Assembly: GCF_007625115.1 (NCBI RefSeq)
Contig: NZ_VMNH01000007.1
Location: forward strand, 167,373 to 231,372
Direction of reading: 5' to 3'
Length of the DNA: 64,000 nt
DNA from: Sedimenticola selenatireducens
Lineage (GTDB): Bacteria; Pseudomonadota; Gammaproteobacteria; Chromatiales; Chromatiaceae
The translations under genes were made by a program, and so were the position numbers. The notes under the pieces were generated by a model. That model ran no database searches. It was not told the DNA's origin and saw only the letters and a program-made list of their open reading frames with translations. Below are positions 8,509 through 15,225 of this stretch, piece after piece (within the stretch, counting starts at the first letter, position 1; each line of letters starts with the position of its first letter).

Positions 8509-9783
8509 ATGAAGATCGAAACAGTGGCTATACATGGCGGTTATGAGCCGGATCCGACAACCAAAGCGGTTGCCGTTCCTATCTATCAAACCACCTCGTA
8601 TGCCTTTGATGACACTCAGCATGGCGCAGATCTGTTCGATCTGAAGGTCCAGGGCAATATCTATACCCGGATCATGAACCCAACGACCGATGTACTTGAG
8701 AAGCGCGTTGCGGCGATGGAGGGTGGCATTGGTGCACTGGCGTTGGCCTCTGGTATGGCTGCAATCACCAATACCGTATTTACCCTGTGTGAGTCGGGTG
8801 ACAATATTGTTACTACTACCACATTGTATGGGGGGACCTATAATCTATTTGCCCATACCCTCCCTCAGTTAGGCATTGAGGCACGATTCGCAGATCCAAA
8901 AGACCCCGAAGGGATGGCTGCCTTGATTGATGAGCGGACCAAAATGGTGTTCTGCGAATCTATTGGTAATCCTGCCGGTAACGTGGTGGATATTGGTGCT
9001 TTGGCTGATATGGCACATGCTAACGGTGTGCCGCTTGTTGTCGATAATACGGTTCCGTCCCCCTATCTGTGTCGTCCATTTGAACATGGTGCTGATATTG
9101 TTGTGCATGCCTTGACTAAGTACATGGGGGGTCATGGCACTACGATTGGCGGCATAATTGTGGATTCGGGTAATTTCCCCTGGGCAGACCACGCTGAACG
9201 ATTCAAGCGGTTAAATACACCGGATGTTTCTTATCACGGAGTGGTTTACACGGAAGCGCTGGGTCCTGCGGCCTTTATTGGGCGCGCTCGTGTGGTTCCA
9301 TTGCGCAATATGGGCGCTGCCATTTCACCCTTTAACAGCTTCCTTGTTTTACAGGGCTTGGAAACGCTTCCAGTGCGAATGGATCGCCATTGCGAAAATG
9401 CCATCGCCGTTGCAAATTACCTGCAGTCACATCCCCAAGTAGAATGGGTGCGTTATGCGGGTCTGGAAGGAAGTCCCGATAGGCCGTTGGTGGATAAGTA
9501 CATGGGTGGACGGGCATCCAGCATCTTGTCATTCGGTATTACTGGGGGCAAGGAGGCTGGTGCCCGCTTTATCGATGCATTGAAGCTGGCAGTGCGTCTG
9601 GTCAATATTGGTGACGCGAAGACGTTGGCCTGTCATCCTGCCACAACGACACATCGCCAGCTTAATCCGGAAGAGCTGGCAAGGGCTGGTGTCAGTGAAG
9701 ACCTGGTTAGATTGTCCATCGGTATCGAGCATATTGACGATATTATTGACGATCTTGCACAAGCCCTTGAGGCATCTCGCTAA
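8509..9783 (+). CDS. metY: O-acetylhomoserine sulfhydrylase (PLP-dependent)
   Basis: 424-aa Cys/Met-metabolism PLP enzyme that makes homocysteine from O-acetylhomoserine and sulfide, the direct-sulfhydrylation route to methionine. The N-terminal signature is ETVAIHGGYEPDP. The PLP lysine is Lys204 in HALTKYMGGHGTTIGG. The length above 420 aa and the insertion-rich middle fit MetY rather than the roughly 380-aa MetB/MetC. It follows sat but has its own leader, and sat has its own terminator, so the two are probably separate units. MetZ (O-succinylhomoserine as substrate) is the main alternative, judged less likely on length. Confidence 0.9.
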   Translation: MKIETVAIHGGYEPDPTTKAVAVPIYQTTSYAFDDTQHGADLFDLKVQGNIYTRIMNPTTDVLEKRVAAMEGGIGALALASGMAAITNTVFTLCESGDNIVTTTTLYGGTYNLFAHTLPQLGIEARFADPKDPEGMAALIDERTKMVFCESIGNPAGNVVDIGALADMAHANGVPLVVDNTVPSPYLCRPFEHGADIVVHALTKYMGGHGTTIGGIIVDSGNFPWADHAERFKRLNTPDVSYHGVVYTEALGPAAFIGRARVVPLRNMGAAISPFNSFLVLQGLETLPVRMDRHCENAIAVANYLQSHPQVEWVRYAGLEGSPDRPLVDKYMGGRASSILSFGITGGKEAGARFIDALKLAVRLVNIGDAKTLACHPATTTHRQLNPEELARAGVSEDLVRLSIGIEHIDDIIDDLAQALEASR

Positions 9784-9789
9784 AACAAA

Positions 9790-9813
9790 ATGGGCGGTCA
9801 AGTGACCGCCCAT
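9790..9813. terminator. Bidirectional terminator between metY and Sel1-like gene
   Basis: ATGGGCGGTC (9790-9799) and GACCGCCCAT (9804-9813) form a perfect 10-bp stem with a 4-nt loop. A-rich sequence lies on one side and TCGTTTTAT on the other, so it can serve the convergent genes on both strands. Confidence 0.85.
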
Positions 9814-9855
9814 TCGTTTTATACTTTATTATTTGTCTGGATGCTGTAAAGGCGT

Positions 9856-10227
9856 TTATTTGCCAAGGCGCTTTTTGTATACAGCAAGCGTCTCTTCAGC
9901 CTGCTTAACTTGTTCCAAGCTCATGGCAGATGAAGCCGCCAGTTTGAATTTTTCTGCATACTTGTCTCCGCCATGTTGTGCTAGCCCAAACCAAATATAG
10001 GCATTGATGTAATCTTTTTCAGTTCCAACACCATACAGATACATTCCCGCCAATTTACCGAAGGCATCAGAATCACCCGCATCAGCGGCCAGTTGGTACT
10101 GTTTAAATGCTTCAGCATAGTTGCCTTGCGCATAGGCTGCCAATCCGGCTTCAAGGTCCGCCTGTAAAGGCGCTGAAAACAGGGCTGCGAGGGCAAGCAT
10201 TAAGAGACGTTTACGATAGGTTTTCAT
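9856..10227 (-). CDS. Secreted small Sel1/TPR-like repeat protein
   Basis: 123 aa from the ATG at 10227. A longer frame reaches 10281 but its extra 18 residues would precede a clear signal peptide (MKTYRKRLLMLALAALFSAPLQA), so the inner start is preferred. The mature part has Sel1-like helical repeats: GNYAEAFKQYQLAADAGDSD, then a KLAGMYLYGVGTEKDYINA unit and WFGLAQHGGD. Such proteins usually act in protein-protein contacts in the periplasm. It converges on metY and stands apart from the next gene by 86 bp. The specific role is unknown. Confidence 0.75.
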   Translation of the reverse strand: MKTYRKRLLMLALAALFSAPLQADLEAGLAAYAQGNYAEAFKQYQLAADAGDSDAFGKLAGMYLYGVGTEKDYINAYIWFGLAQHGGDKYAEKFKLAASSAMSLEQVKQAEETLAVYKKRLGK

Positions 10228-10313
10228 GATAGCTACCCGCAATGAAGGAATGCGCAATTTTACTGTAATCTGCACACACATTGAAGCAATCTGAAGAATT
10301 CTGAGGCCAAAGG

Positions 10314-10817
10314 TTACTTTTTGGATATATGCAGCCCTGCAGGAAGATTAGGAGCTGTCCTCGCGCGTAGAATAGATTGGTTCAATAACTGTTGGTAGGC
10401 TGCCACATCATTATAGCCAACGATCGGGTCGCCAAGTACCACGCCGTGCTGGTCGAGCAGAATGACTGTTGGCGTTGCGTACACATGATAACGGGAGACA
10501 AAGATACGACTGCGTACTGAGTCGCCATCAAAGTCGACAACTTTCCCACCACGGTCGATTTTAAATTCCCGTAAAAGAACGCGGTTCGTCAAAGTACCGT
10601 TTTCCAACATGGGATTGAGTACCTGTGTATTCAGCTTGTCGCAGTAATTACAGCTCTCAGAGCTAAATACCACCATGATTGGTTTGTCTTCTTTGGTGGC
10701 AATGGCCGCTTCAGCAGACCAATCGTCTACTTTTGACACATTGAGCGAGTCAGCATGAGCGAGGAGTGGGGCTAGTATCAGGGAGAGTATCGCAATGGCA
10801 CTACTGAACAGCTTCAC
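10314..10817 (-). CDS. Periplasmic thioredoxin-fold protein (SoxW/DsbE-like)
   Basis: 167 aa with an N-terminal signal peptide (hydrophobic core AIAILSLILAPLLAHA). It has a thioredoxin fold whose redox motif is CNYC within VVFSSESCNYCDKL, and the cis-proline loop is VYATPTVILLD. It probably reduces or oxidises periplasmic disulfides; SoxW-like proteins of sulfur oxidisers have this layout. No sox genes are nearby, so a Sox role is only a possibility. It lies on the minus strand after a very A+T-rich upstream region (about 10830-10890) that may carry its promoter. Confidence 0.85.
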   Translation of the reverse strand: MKLFSSAIAILSLILAPLLAHADSLNVSKVDDWSAEAAIATKEDKPIMVVFSSESCNYCDKLNTQVLNPMLENGTLTNRVLLREFKIDRGGKVVDFDGDSVRSRIFVSRYHVYATPTVILLDQHGVVLGDPIVGYNDVAAYQQLLNQSILRARTAPNLPAGLHISKK

Positions 10818-10955
10818 AAAGAGGGGTGTCCTGCATAACTATAATATTAGAAGATTATAATATATAATATAATTTATGCAAGAGAAGAATGAATAAATAA
10901 ATAAGGAATAATGCGTGATCGCTTACCCACTTTTTGAGCAGGTAGGCGATCTCAA

Positions 10956-11774
10956 TCAGGCTTCCTTACTGAGGTGAACATCCATCTGCGGATAGGGGAT
11001 AGAGATTCCATTGTCATCAAAGGCCAATTTAATCTTTTCAGTAAGATCAAATTTAACACTCCAGTAATCGCCGCTCAGTACCCAGGGGCGTACATTGAAG
11101 TTGACACTGCTGTCGGCCAGTTCGCCTACCGCGACAAGAGGCGCAGGGTCTTTTAACACGCGTTCATCAGTCGCCAATAGATCGATCAAAATTTGCTTTG
11201 CCTTGCGGATGTCATCGCCATAACCGATACCAAACACCATATCAATCCGGCGTGTATCCCGGGCAGAAAAATTAGTAATCGTGCCGTTATAGATTGAGCC
11301 GTTTGGCACAATGACCTCACGGTTATCGCCCGTTCGCATAATAGTGCTAAAAATACTGATGGTTTCAACAACACCAGCAGTACCACCGGCTTCGACAAAA
11401 TCACCTGTCTTGAAAGGCCGGAAGACGATCAGCATGACGCCAGCCGCAAAATTCTGTAATGAGTTCTGTAAGGCGAGACCGACGGCCAAGCCTGCTGCAC
11501 CCATCAAAGCGATGAGTGAGGTCGTATCCACTCCCAGTTGGTCCATTGATGCGATGACAATGAACAGTAACAAGATGGCATGAGCAATCGAGACAACAAA
11601 ATCGATGAGGATCTCATCCATCTTGCTCTTTTTGAGTAGCTTTTTGACAACCTTGAGCAGTATGTTGGCAACCCATCGACCGATGATAAAAGTAGCCAGG
11701 GCCAGGACAATATTAATGCCCCAGGGAATAACAAAAGTGGAAAGGATTTTCTCTATATCCATGAATTCAGGCAT
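10956..11774 (-). CDS. Small-conductance mechanosensitive channel, MscS family
   Basis: Inner-membrane channel that opens on membrane tension to release osmolytes. The protein is 272 aa from the ATG at 11774; a second ATG at 11786 adds four residues. Three N-terminal membrane segments are followed by the Gly/Ala-rich pore helix TM3 (LMGAAGLAVGLALQNSLQNF) and a beta domain with FRPFKTGDFVEAGG. The cytoplasmic vestibule then ends in IPYPQMDVH. Size and motifs match E. coli MscS (286 aa). It is separated by more than 100 bp from the upstream minus-strand cluster, so probably has its own promoter. Confidence 0.93.
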   Translation of the reverse strand: MPEFMDIEKILSTFVIPWGINIVLALATFIIGRWVANILLKVVKKLLKKSKMDEILIDFVVSIAHAILLLFIVIASMDQLGVDTTSLIALMGAAGLAVGLALQNSLQNFAAGVMLIVFRPFKTGDFVEAGGTAGVVETISIFSTIMRTGDNREVIVPNGSIYNGTITNFSARDTRRIDMVFGIGYGDDIRKAKQILIDLLATDERVLKDPAPLVAVGELADSSVNFNVRPWVLSGDYWSVKFDLTEKIKLAFDDNGISIPYPQMDVHLSKEA

Positions 11775-11895
11775 GTACAACTCCAATAATTGATCAGTTC
11801 AGTGTCAGTTTACTGGGTCATAATATAACAGACATATATCAGGTGATGACAGATGTCCTCGCGCGCTTAGGATGATGGGATGATTGTCAGGGGGC

Positions 11896-12720
11896 TTATT
11901 GAGTAATTTCTTCGACGAGTAATTCGATAGAGCGATCATCGCGGTTGTTTGTTTGTGTCTCCCTAAGCAGTCCCTGGTTCGCTTGTCGCACCTGTTGATT
12001 GATGCCGCCTATAGCGATCCACTCCCCTAATTTACCAGAGACCATGGTCTGTGCTTGCTGAATGTCATAGTTTTCCTGTCGATTGCCGGGTCGAATCATA
12101 TGGGGGCTGATTTCAAGCGTTACCTGTTCCCCATTGAGTCTTGGGATGACATAAAATCCACTGGTGACATTTTTATAGCGGGTGGTTATCTGTTGATGAA
12201 TGGTGTTGTTGTTGATGGTGGTAGTCTGTTCTGGAACTGGAACGGATTGACCTGTGGTTATAAAGGCTGAATGCCCCTCCAAAACCTGCAGTCTGTGAGT
12301 GGCATCAAGGTTGCTTTTGGTTTGTGAATCCCTGATTTGGTAACGAACAGTGTTGTCATTACCAGGGTTACCCACTACCACCTTGGCATGTTTACCCACC
12401 ACCAGATTGATATCCGCTTGCGTTCTGCGCTGGTTTAATTGATGGCCGGTTGCCTGCCTCACAGAAATCATCAATCGTCTGGGGGGGTGGTCCAGGCGTT
12501 GTATCACCTTACGTATTTCAACAAGATTTGCAGGGGAAGTGCGAATGATCAGCTGATCATTCATGCCCGCAATAGAACCGTCCTTATCAATGAATGGCCT
12601 GAGGATGGGAATCATCTCAGCAGTGGGACGGCTTTGCAGTTGTATGATCTCCAAAGGGTAATCGGCAATTACGCTGCTACTGCAGAAAAGGAGAAATAGG
12701 AGAAAAAAAAGCCGGGACAT
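11896..12720 (-). CDS. Secretin N-domain-like exported protein
   Basis: 274 aa from the ATG at 12720. A longer open frame to 12951 is rejected because its extra 77 residues precede a clean signal peptide (MSRLFFLLFLLFCSSSVIA). After cleavage comes YPLEIIQLQSRPTAEMIPIL followed by DQLIIRTSPANLVEIRKVI, the NolW/secretin short domain found in type II and III secretins. The C-terminal half has some secretin-like beta motifs (LEGHSAFITTGQSVPVP, GEWIAIGG) but is too short for a full pore. It may be a secretin relative reduced to a periplasmic protein. It is the last gene of a minus-strand trio with the PLD-like and GNAT genes, 16 bp after the former. Confidence 0.75.
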   Translation of the reverse strand: MSRLFFLLFLLFCSSSVIADYPLEIIQLQSRPTAEMIPILRPFIDKDGSIAGMNDQLIIRTSPANLVEIRKVIQRLDHPPRRLMISVRQATGHQLNQRRTQADINLVVGKHAKVVVGNPGNDNTVRYQIRDSQTKSNLDATHRLQVLEGHSAFITTGQSVPVPEQTTTINNNTIHQQITTRYKNVTSGFYVIPRLNGEQVTLEISPHMIRPGNRQENYDIQQAQTMVSGKLGEWIAIGGINQQVRQANQGLLRETQTNNRDDRSIELLVEEITQ

Positions 12721-12736
12721 AACGGTACCTTTTATA

Positions 12737-13264
12737 CTAGAGATAGAGCCGCCGAAGTGCACTTTCAGGTTCACTGCGTTCCCACACATCAGAGAAAAAC
12801 TCCGATAATAATTTTGCTTCAAGTCGGTCGCAGAAGTTTGCCTCTCCTTCGTAACGGTCAGCTTGTTTTCGTCGAATGTAGCCAGTTTTATCAATGACCA
12901 TGAAGTTTTCTGTATGATCCAGAAAGTCTGTATGGGGACGTCTGATCTCAATTTTGCTGGTTAATCTCCTCGCTAATTCGAGCAGTCGATGTCCCCCGCG
13001 TTGGACCTTTTCGCTGTTTTGAATCAAAACGCGAATAGCGATACTGCGTTGGTGTATGGCTAATGATTTTAAGGCTTCAATAAACTCAGTCTGATCATAG
13101 AGTGGTTTATCCAGGTCATACGTGAATATGTCAATATGATGAGAGGCCTGTTGAGCCATATGTAAACTGGCATACTGAAACTGAACTCGCCCCTGAAGCA
13201 GAAGCCGTTCACTGTGTTGACCTAGGATCGAGTCGGTGATTGCACTTTTCTTTTCGTTGTCCAT
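12737..13264 (-). CDS. Degenerate phospholipase D-like protein (DUF7931-type)
   Basis: 175 aa from the ATG at 13264; an in-frame ATG at 13276 would add four residues. It resembles one half of a PLD-type fold: strand-helix units HIDIFTYDLDKPLYD and IAIRVLIQNSEKV, then HTENFMVIDKTGYI where an active PLD would have HxKxxxxD. The catalytic Lys is absent, so phosphodiesterase activity is doubtful and a binding role is likelier. It is cytoplasmic by sequence. It sits between the GNAT gene (20-bp gap) and the secretin-like gene in a probable operon. Confidence 0.7.
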   Translation of the reverse strand: MDNEKKSAITDSILGQHSERLLLQGRVQFQYASLHMAQQASHHIDIFTYDLDKPLYDQTEFIEALKSLAIHQRSIAIRVLIQNSEKVQRGGHRLLELARRLTSKIEIRRPHTDFLDHTENFMVIDKTGYIRRKQADRYEGEANFCDRLEAKLLSEFFSDVWERSEPESALRRLYL

Positions 13265-13284
13265 GCTAATTTCCACATACTGTC

Positions 13285-13719
13285 TTAGTCGGTTTTTTGT
13301 TCCATGCGTTGATGGGGTATCCCGGCTTCCATGAACTCATCACCCGTACAATGAAATCCATGTTGTTGATAAAATGGGATAGCCTTTGTTTGCGCATTCA
13401 AAAAAAGGGGTGCTATCTGATGTTGGCTGGCAAGTTGTAGGAGCTTTACCAATAATGCACTACCGACTCCTAAGTTACGCCATGGGCTTAGCACCGCCAT
13501 GCGGCCAATCTGCCCTTCTTGTGAGATACGCCCGGTACCGATACCCGCTCCGGTATTATCAACGGCGAGTACATGCAGTGCCTGTTCATCCTTATCATCC
13601 CACTCCAGGGCTTTGGGCACTTTTTGCTCTATGATAAATACGTTTTCTCTAATCGTCCGCAGTATGGATTTATGTTGATTCCATACAGCAAACTGAACCC
13701 TGTAATCATGGCAGGGCAT
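13285..13719 (-). CDS. GNAT-family N-acetyltransferase
   Basis: 144-aa acetyl-CoA-dependent acetyltransferase. It has the GNAT core with IGRMAVLSPWRNLGVGSALL, containing the (R/Q)xxGxG/A acetyl-CoA loop, and a C-terminal YQQHGFHCTGDEFMEAGIPH strand typical of ElaA/YjcF-like GNATs. The substrate cannot be read from the sequence. It is the first gene of the minus-strand trio. Confidence 0.88.
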   Translation of the reverse strand: MPCHDYRVQFAVWNQHKSILRTIRENVFIIEQKVPKALEWDDKDEQALHVLAVDNTGAGIGTGRISQEGQIGRMAVLSPWRNLGVGSALLVKLLQLASQHQIAPLFLNAQTKAIPFYQQHGFHCTGDEFMEAGIPHQRMEQKTD

Positions 13720-14222
13720 GGAAGCCTCGTGTCTGTGGTGGTTGAATGCATATAAAGTATAGATGAGATGAGCGGGAATCTGAATTGTATCTATGGCCGA
13801 TATTCAAGATCTGTCGTTTTTGGCCGATGCATGTAGCTGAATGAAGTAGTATCTGGGCATAGATGGATTAATGACAACGGCCCGGGTAGGAATCTTGCGG
13901 GAGGGTGGCCGTTGCCATCAACCATCAGGTTCTATAGTGGATGAGTGTGTACTCCATGATTGTGTTGATGGTCACAGAAAATAACAGCAGTAAGTTGGTG
14001 TAGGCGTTGCCGTTAAATTTTGTGCGTTCTGCACGGTAAAGTTGCTACCGGGGTATCAGCGCTACCGTTTGTTGGACCTGATGATGAGCAAGAAACAGCT
14101 CAAGTTTGTCTTGATGGAAGAAATCGGGCTATTATTCATCAGGTAGACCCACTAAAAACTGCAATAGGTTGATTTTAATAGCGTTGTTAACTGAGCGACG
14201 AAAAGGCAGTCATGTGCAAGCA
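13720..14222. other. Intergenic gap, GNAT gene to lytic transglycosylase
   Basis: About 500 bp between divergent genes, presumably holding both promoters. An open frame of 50 codons at 14020-14172 (first possible start TTG) has sensible composition but no Shine-Dalgarno and no family I recognise; it could be a gene remnant. The TTG/ATG frame at 14169 leading into the transglycosylase is upstream of its real signal peptide. Nothing else is seen. Confidence 0.4.
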
Positions 14223-14846
14223 ATGAAGTCAAAAATGTGTCTATTGGCGGTGATGGCGGCAATGGTTGTTTCATCATCCGTCAGCGCTGAAGTCTTCAAG
14301 TATGAAGACCGGCAGGGTAGGTTGCACTTTACAGATCGGCCTATGAAAGGCCAGGGATATCGTCTGATATGGCGTTCTGGCACATCAAGTAACACCGGTT
14401 CTCGGATTGATACCTCATCCATCAATCGAAATCGTATCCGCTATACGCCCCTGATTGAAGAGATTGCCCACAAGGTTCGTTTAAAGCCGGCACTGCTACA
14501 TGCCGTTATCGAAGCTGAATCGGCCTATGATCCCCGCGCGCTGTCGCGCACAGGGGCCAAGGGGCTGATGCAGTTAATGCCGGGTACGGCTCGGCGTTAT
14601 GGGGTTTATGACAGCTGGGACCCTAAGTCTAATCTCGCAGGAGGGGCTACCTATTTGCGTGATCTACTGGTGATGTTTGAACATGACCTCCGGTTAGCCT
14701 TGGCGGCCTACAACGCAGGAGAGAACGCGGTAAAGAAGTTTGGCAATAAAATACCGCCTTATCCGGAAACACAGGCCTATGTGACCCGTGTACTAACCTT
14801 CTATCGGGAGAATCAGGCATCGGGAAAATATGCCTTGCTCGATTGA
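14223..14846 (+). CDS. Lytic transglycosylase (SLT) with N-terminal DUF4124
   Basis: 207-aa exported peptidoglycan lytic transglycosylase. The start at 14223 gives a signal peptide (CLLAVMAAMVVSSSVSAEV); an in-frame upstream start at 14169 would bury it. A short DUF4124 domain (VFKYEDRQGRLHFTDRP) precedes the SLT domain. The catalytic Glu is Glu99 in IEAESAYDP, followed by GAKGLMQLMPGTARRYG, LAGGATYLRD and ALAAYNAGENAV. The enzyme cuts glycan strands with 1,6-anhydro product formation. It converges on the PilZ gene. Confidence 0.93.
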   Translation: MKSKMCLLAVMAAMVVSSSVSAEVFKYEDRQGRLHFTDRPMKGQGYRLIWRSGTSSNTGSRIDTSSINRNRIRYTPLIEEIAHKVRLKPALLHAVIEAESAYDPRALSRTGAKGLMQLMPGTARRYGVYDSWDPKSNLAGGATYLRDLLVMFEHDLRLALAAYNAGENAVKKFGNKIPPYPETQAYVTRVLTFYRENQASGKYALLD

Positions 14847-14865
14847 AGTCCTGGTAACTTTTATT

Positions 14866-15204
14866 TTACTCCCGCCAATCCCCAATCAGTGTGCCAATAA
14901 CGGCTAAATCTGCCTCTGAAATATCGATAATGTGGAATCCCATCCAGCGTTGAGCTGAACCTTCAACCTCTTGTACCCAGAGGCTCTCAGCGCCAACCTT
15001 GATTACCTGGGTACCTACACCCTCTGATTCAAATGAGATCTTGAACTGGAACACATAGTTTTCAGGCAATGACTGGGTCGTGATCATCATGAAACCACTT
15101 AACGAAATATTGACCAGATTGCCAATGATTTGATCGGTTTCAATATCGAGTATATCAATCCGTGCATCACAAACTTTACGTGGTTGGGATCGTTTATCGG
15201 GCAT
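14866..15204 (-). CDS. PilZ-domain protein, candidate c-di-GMP receptor
   Basis: 112-aa single-domain PilZ protein. The N-terminus has RSQPRKVCDARIDI in place of the usual RxxxR, and the second motif is NLVNISLSGFMMIT where canonical PilZ has (D/N)xSxxG. Both c-di-GMP contacts are thus approximately present, with the second motif matching NxSxxG. It lies 21 bp downstream of the DUF1631 gene on the same strand and is probably co-transcribed with it. The downstream target is unknown. Confidence 0.85.
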   Translation of the reverse strand: MPDKRSQPRKVCDARIDILDIETDQIIGNLVNISLSGFMMITTQSLPENYVFQFKISFESEGVGTQVIKVGAESLWVQEVEGSAQRWMGFHIIDISEADLAVIGTLIGDWRE

Positions 15205-15225
15205 TACAGTGTTCCTTATCCAGTT

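Noticed and set aside
12721..12951. 77-residue N-terminal extension of the secretin-like protein
   Set aside because: It precedes a complete signal peptide and overlaps the PLD-like gene; the ATG at 12720 is the sensible start.
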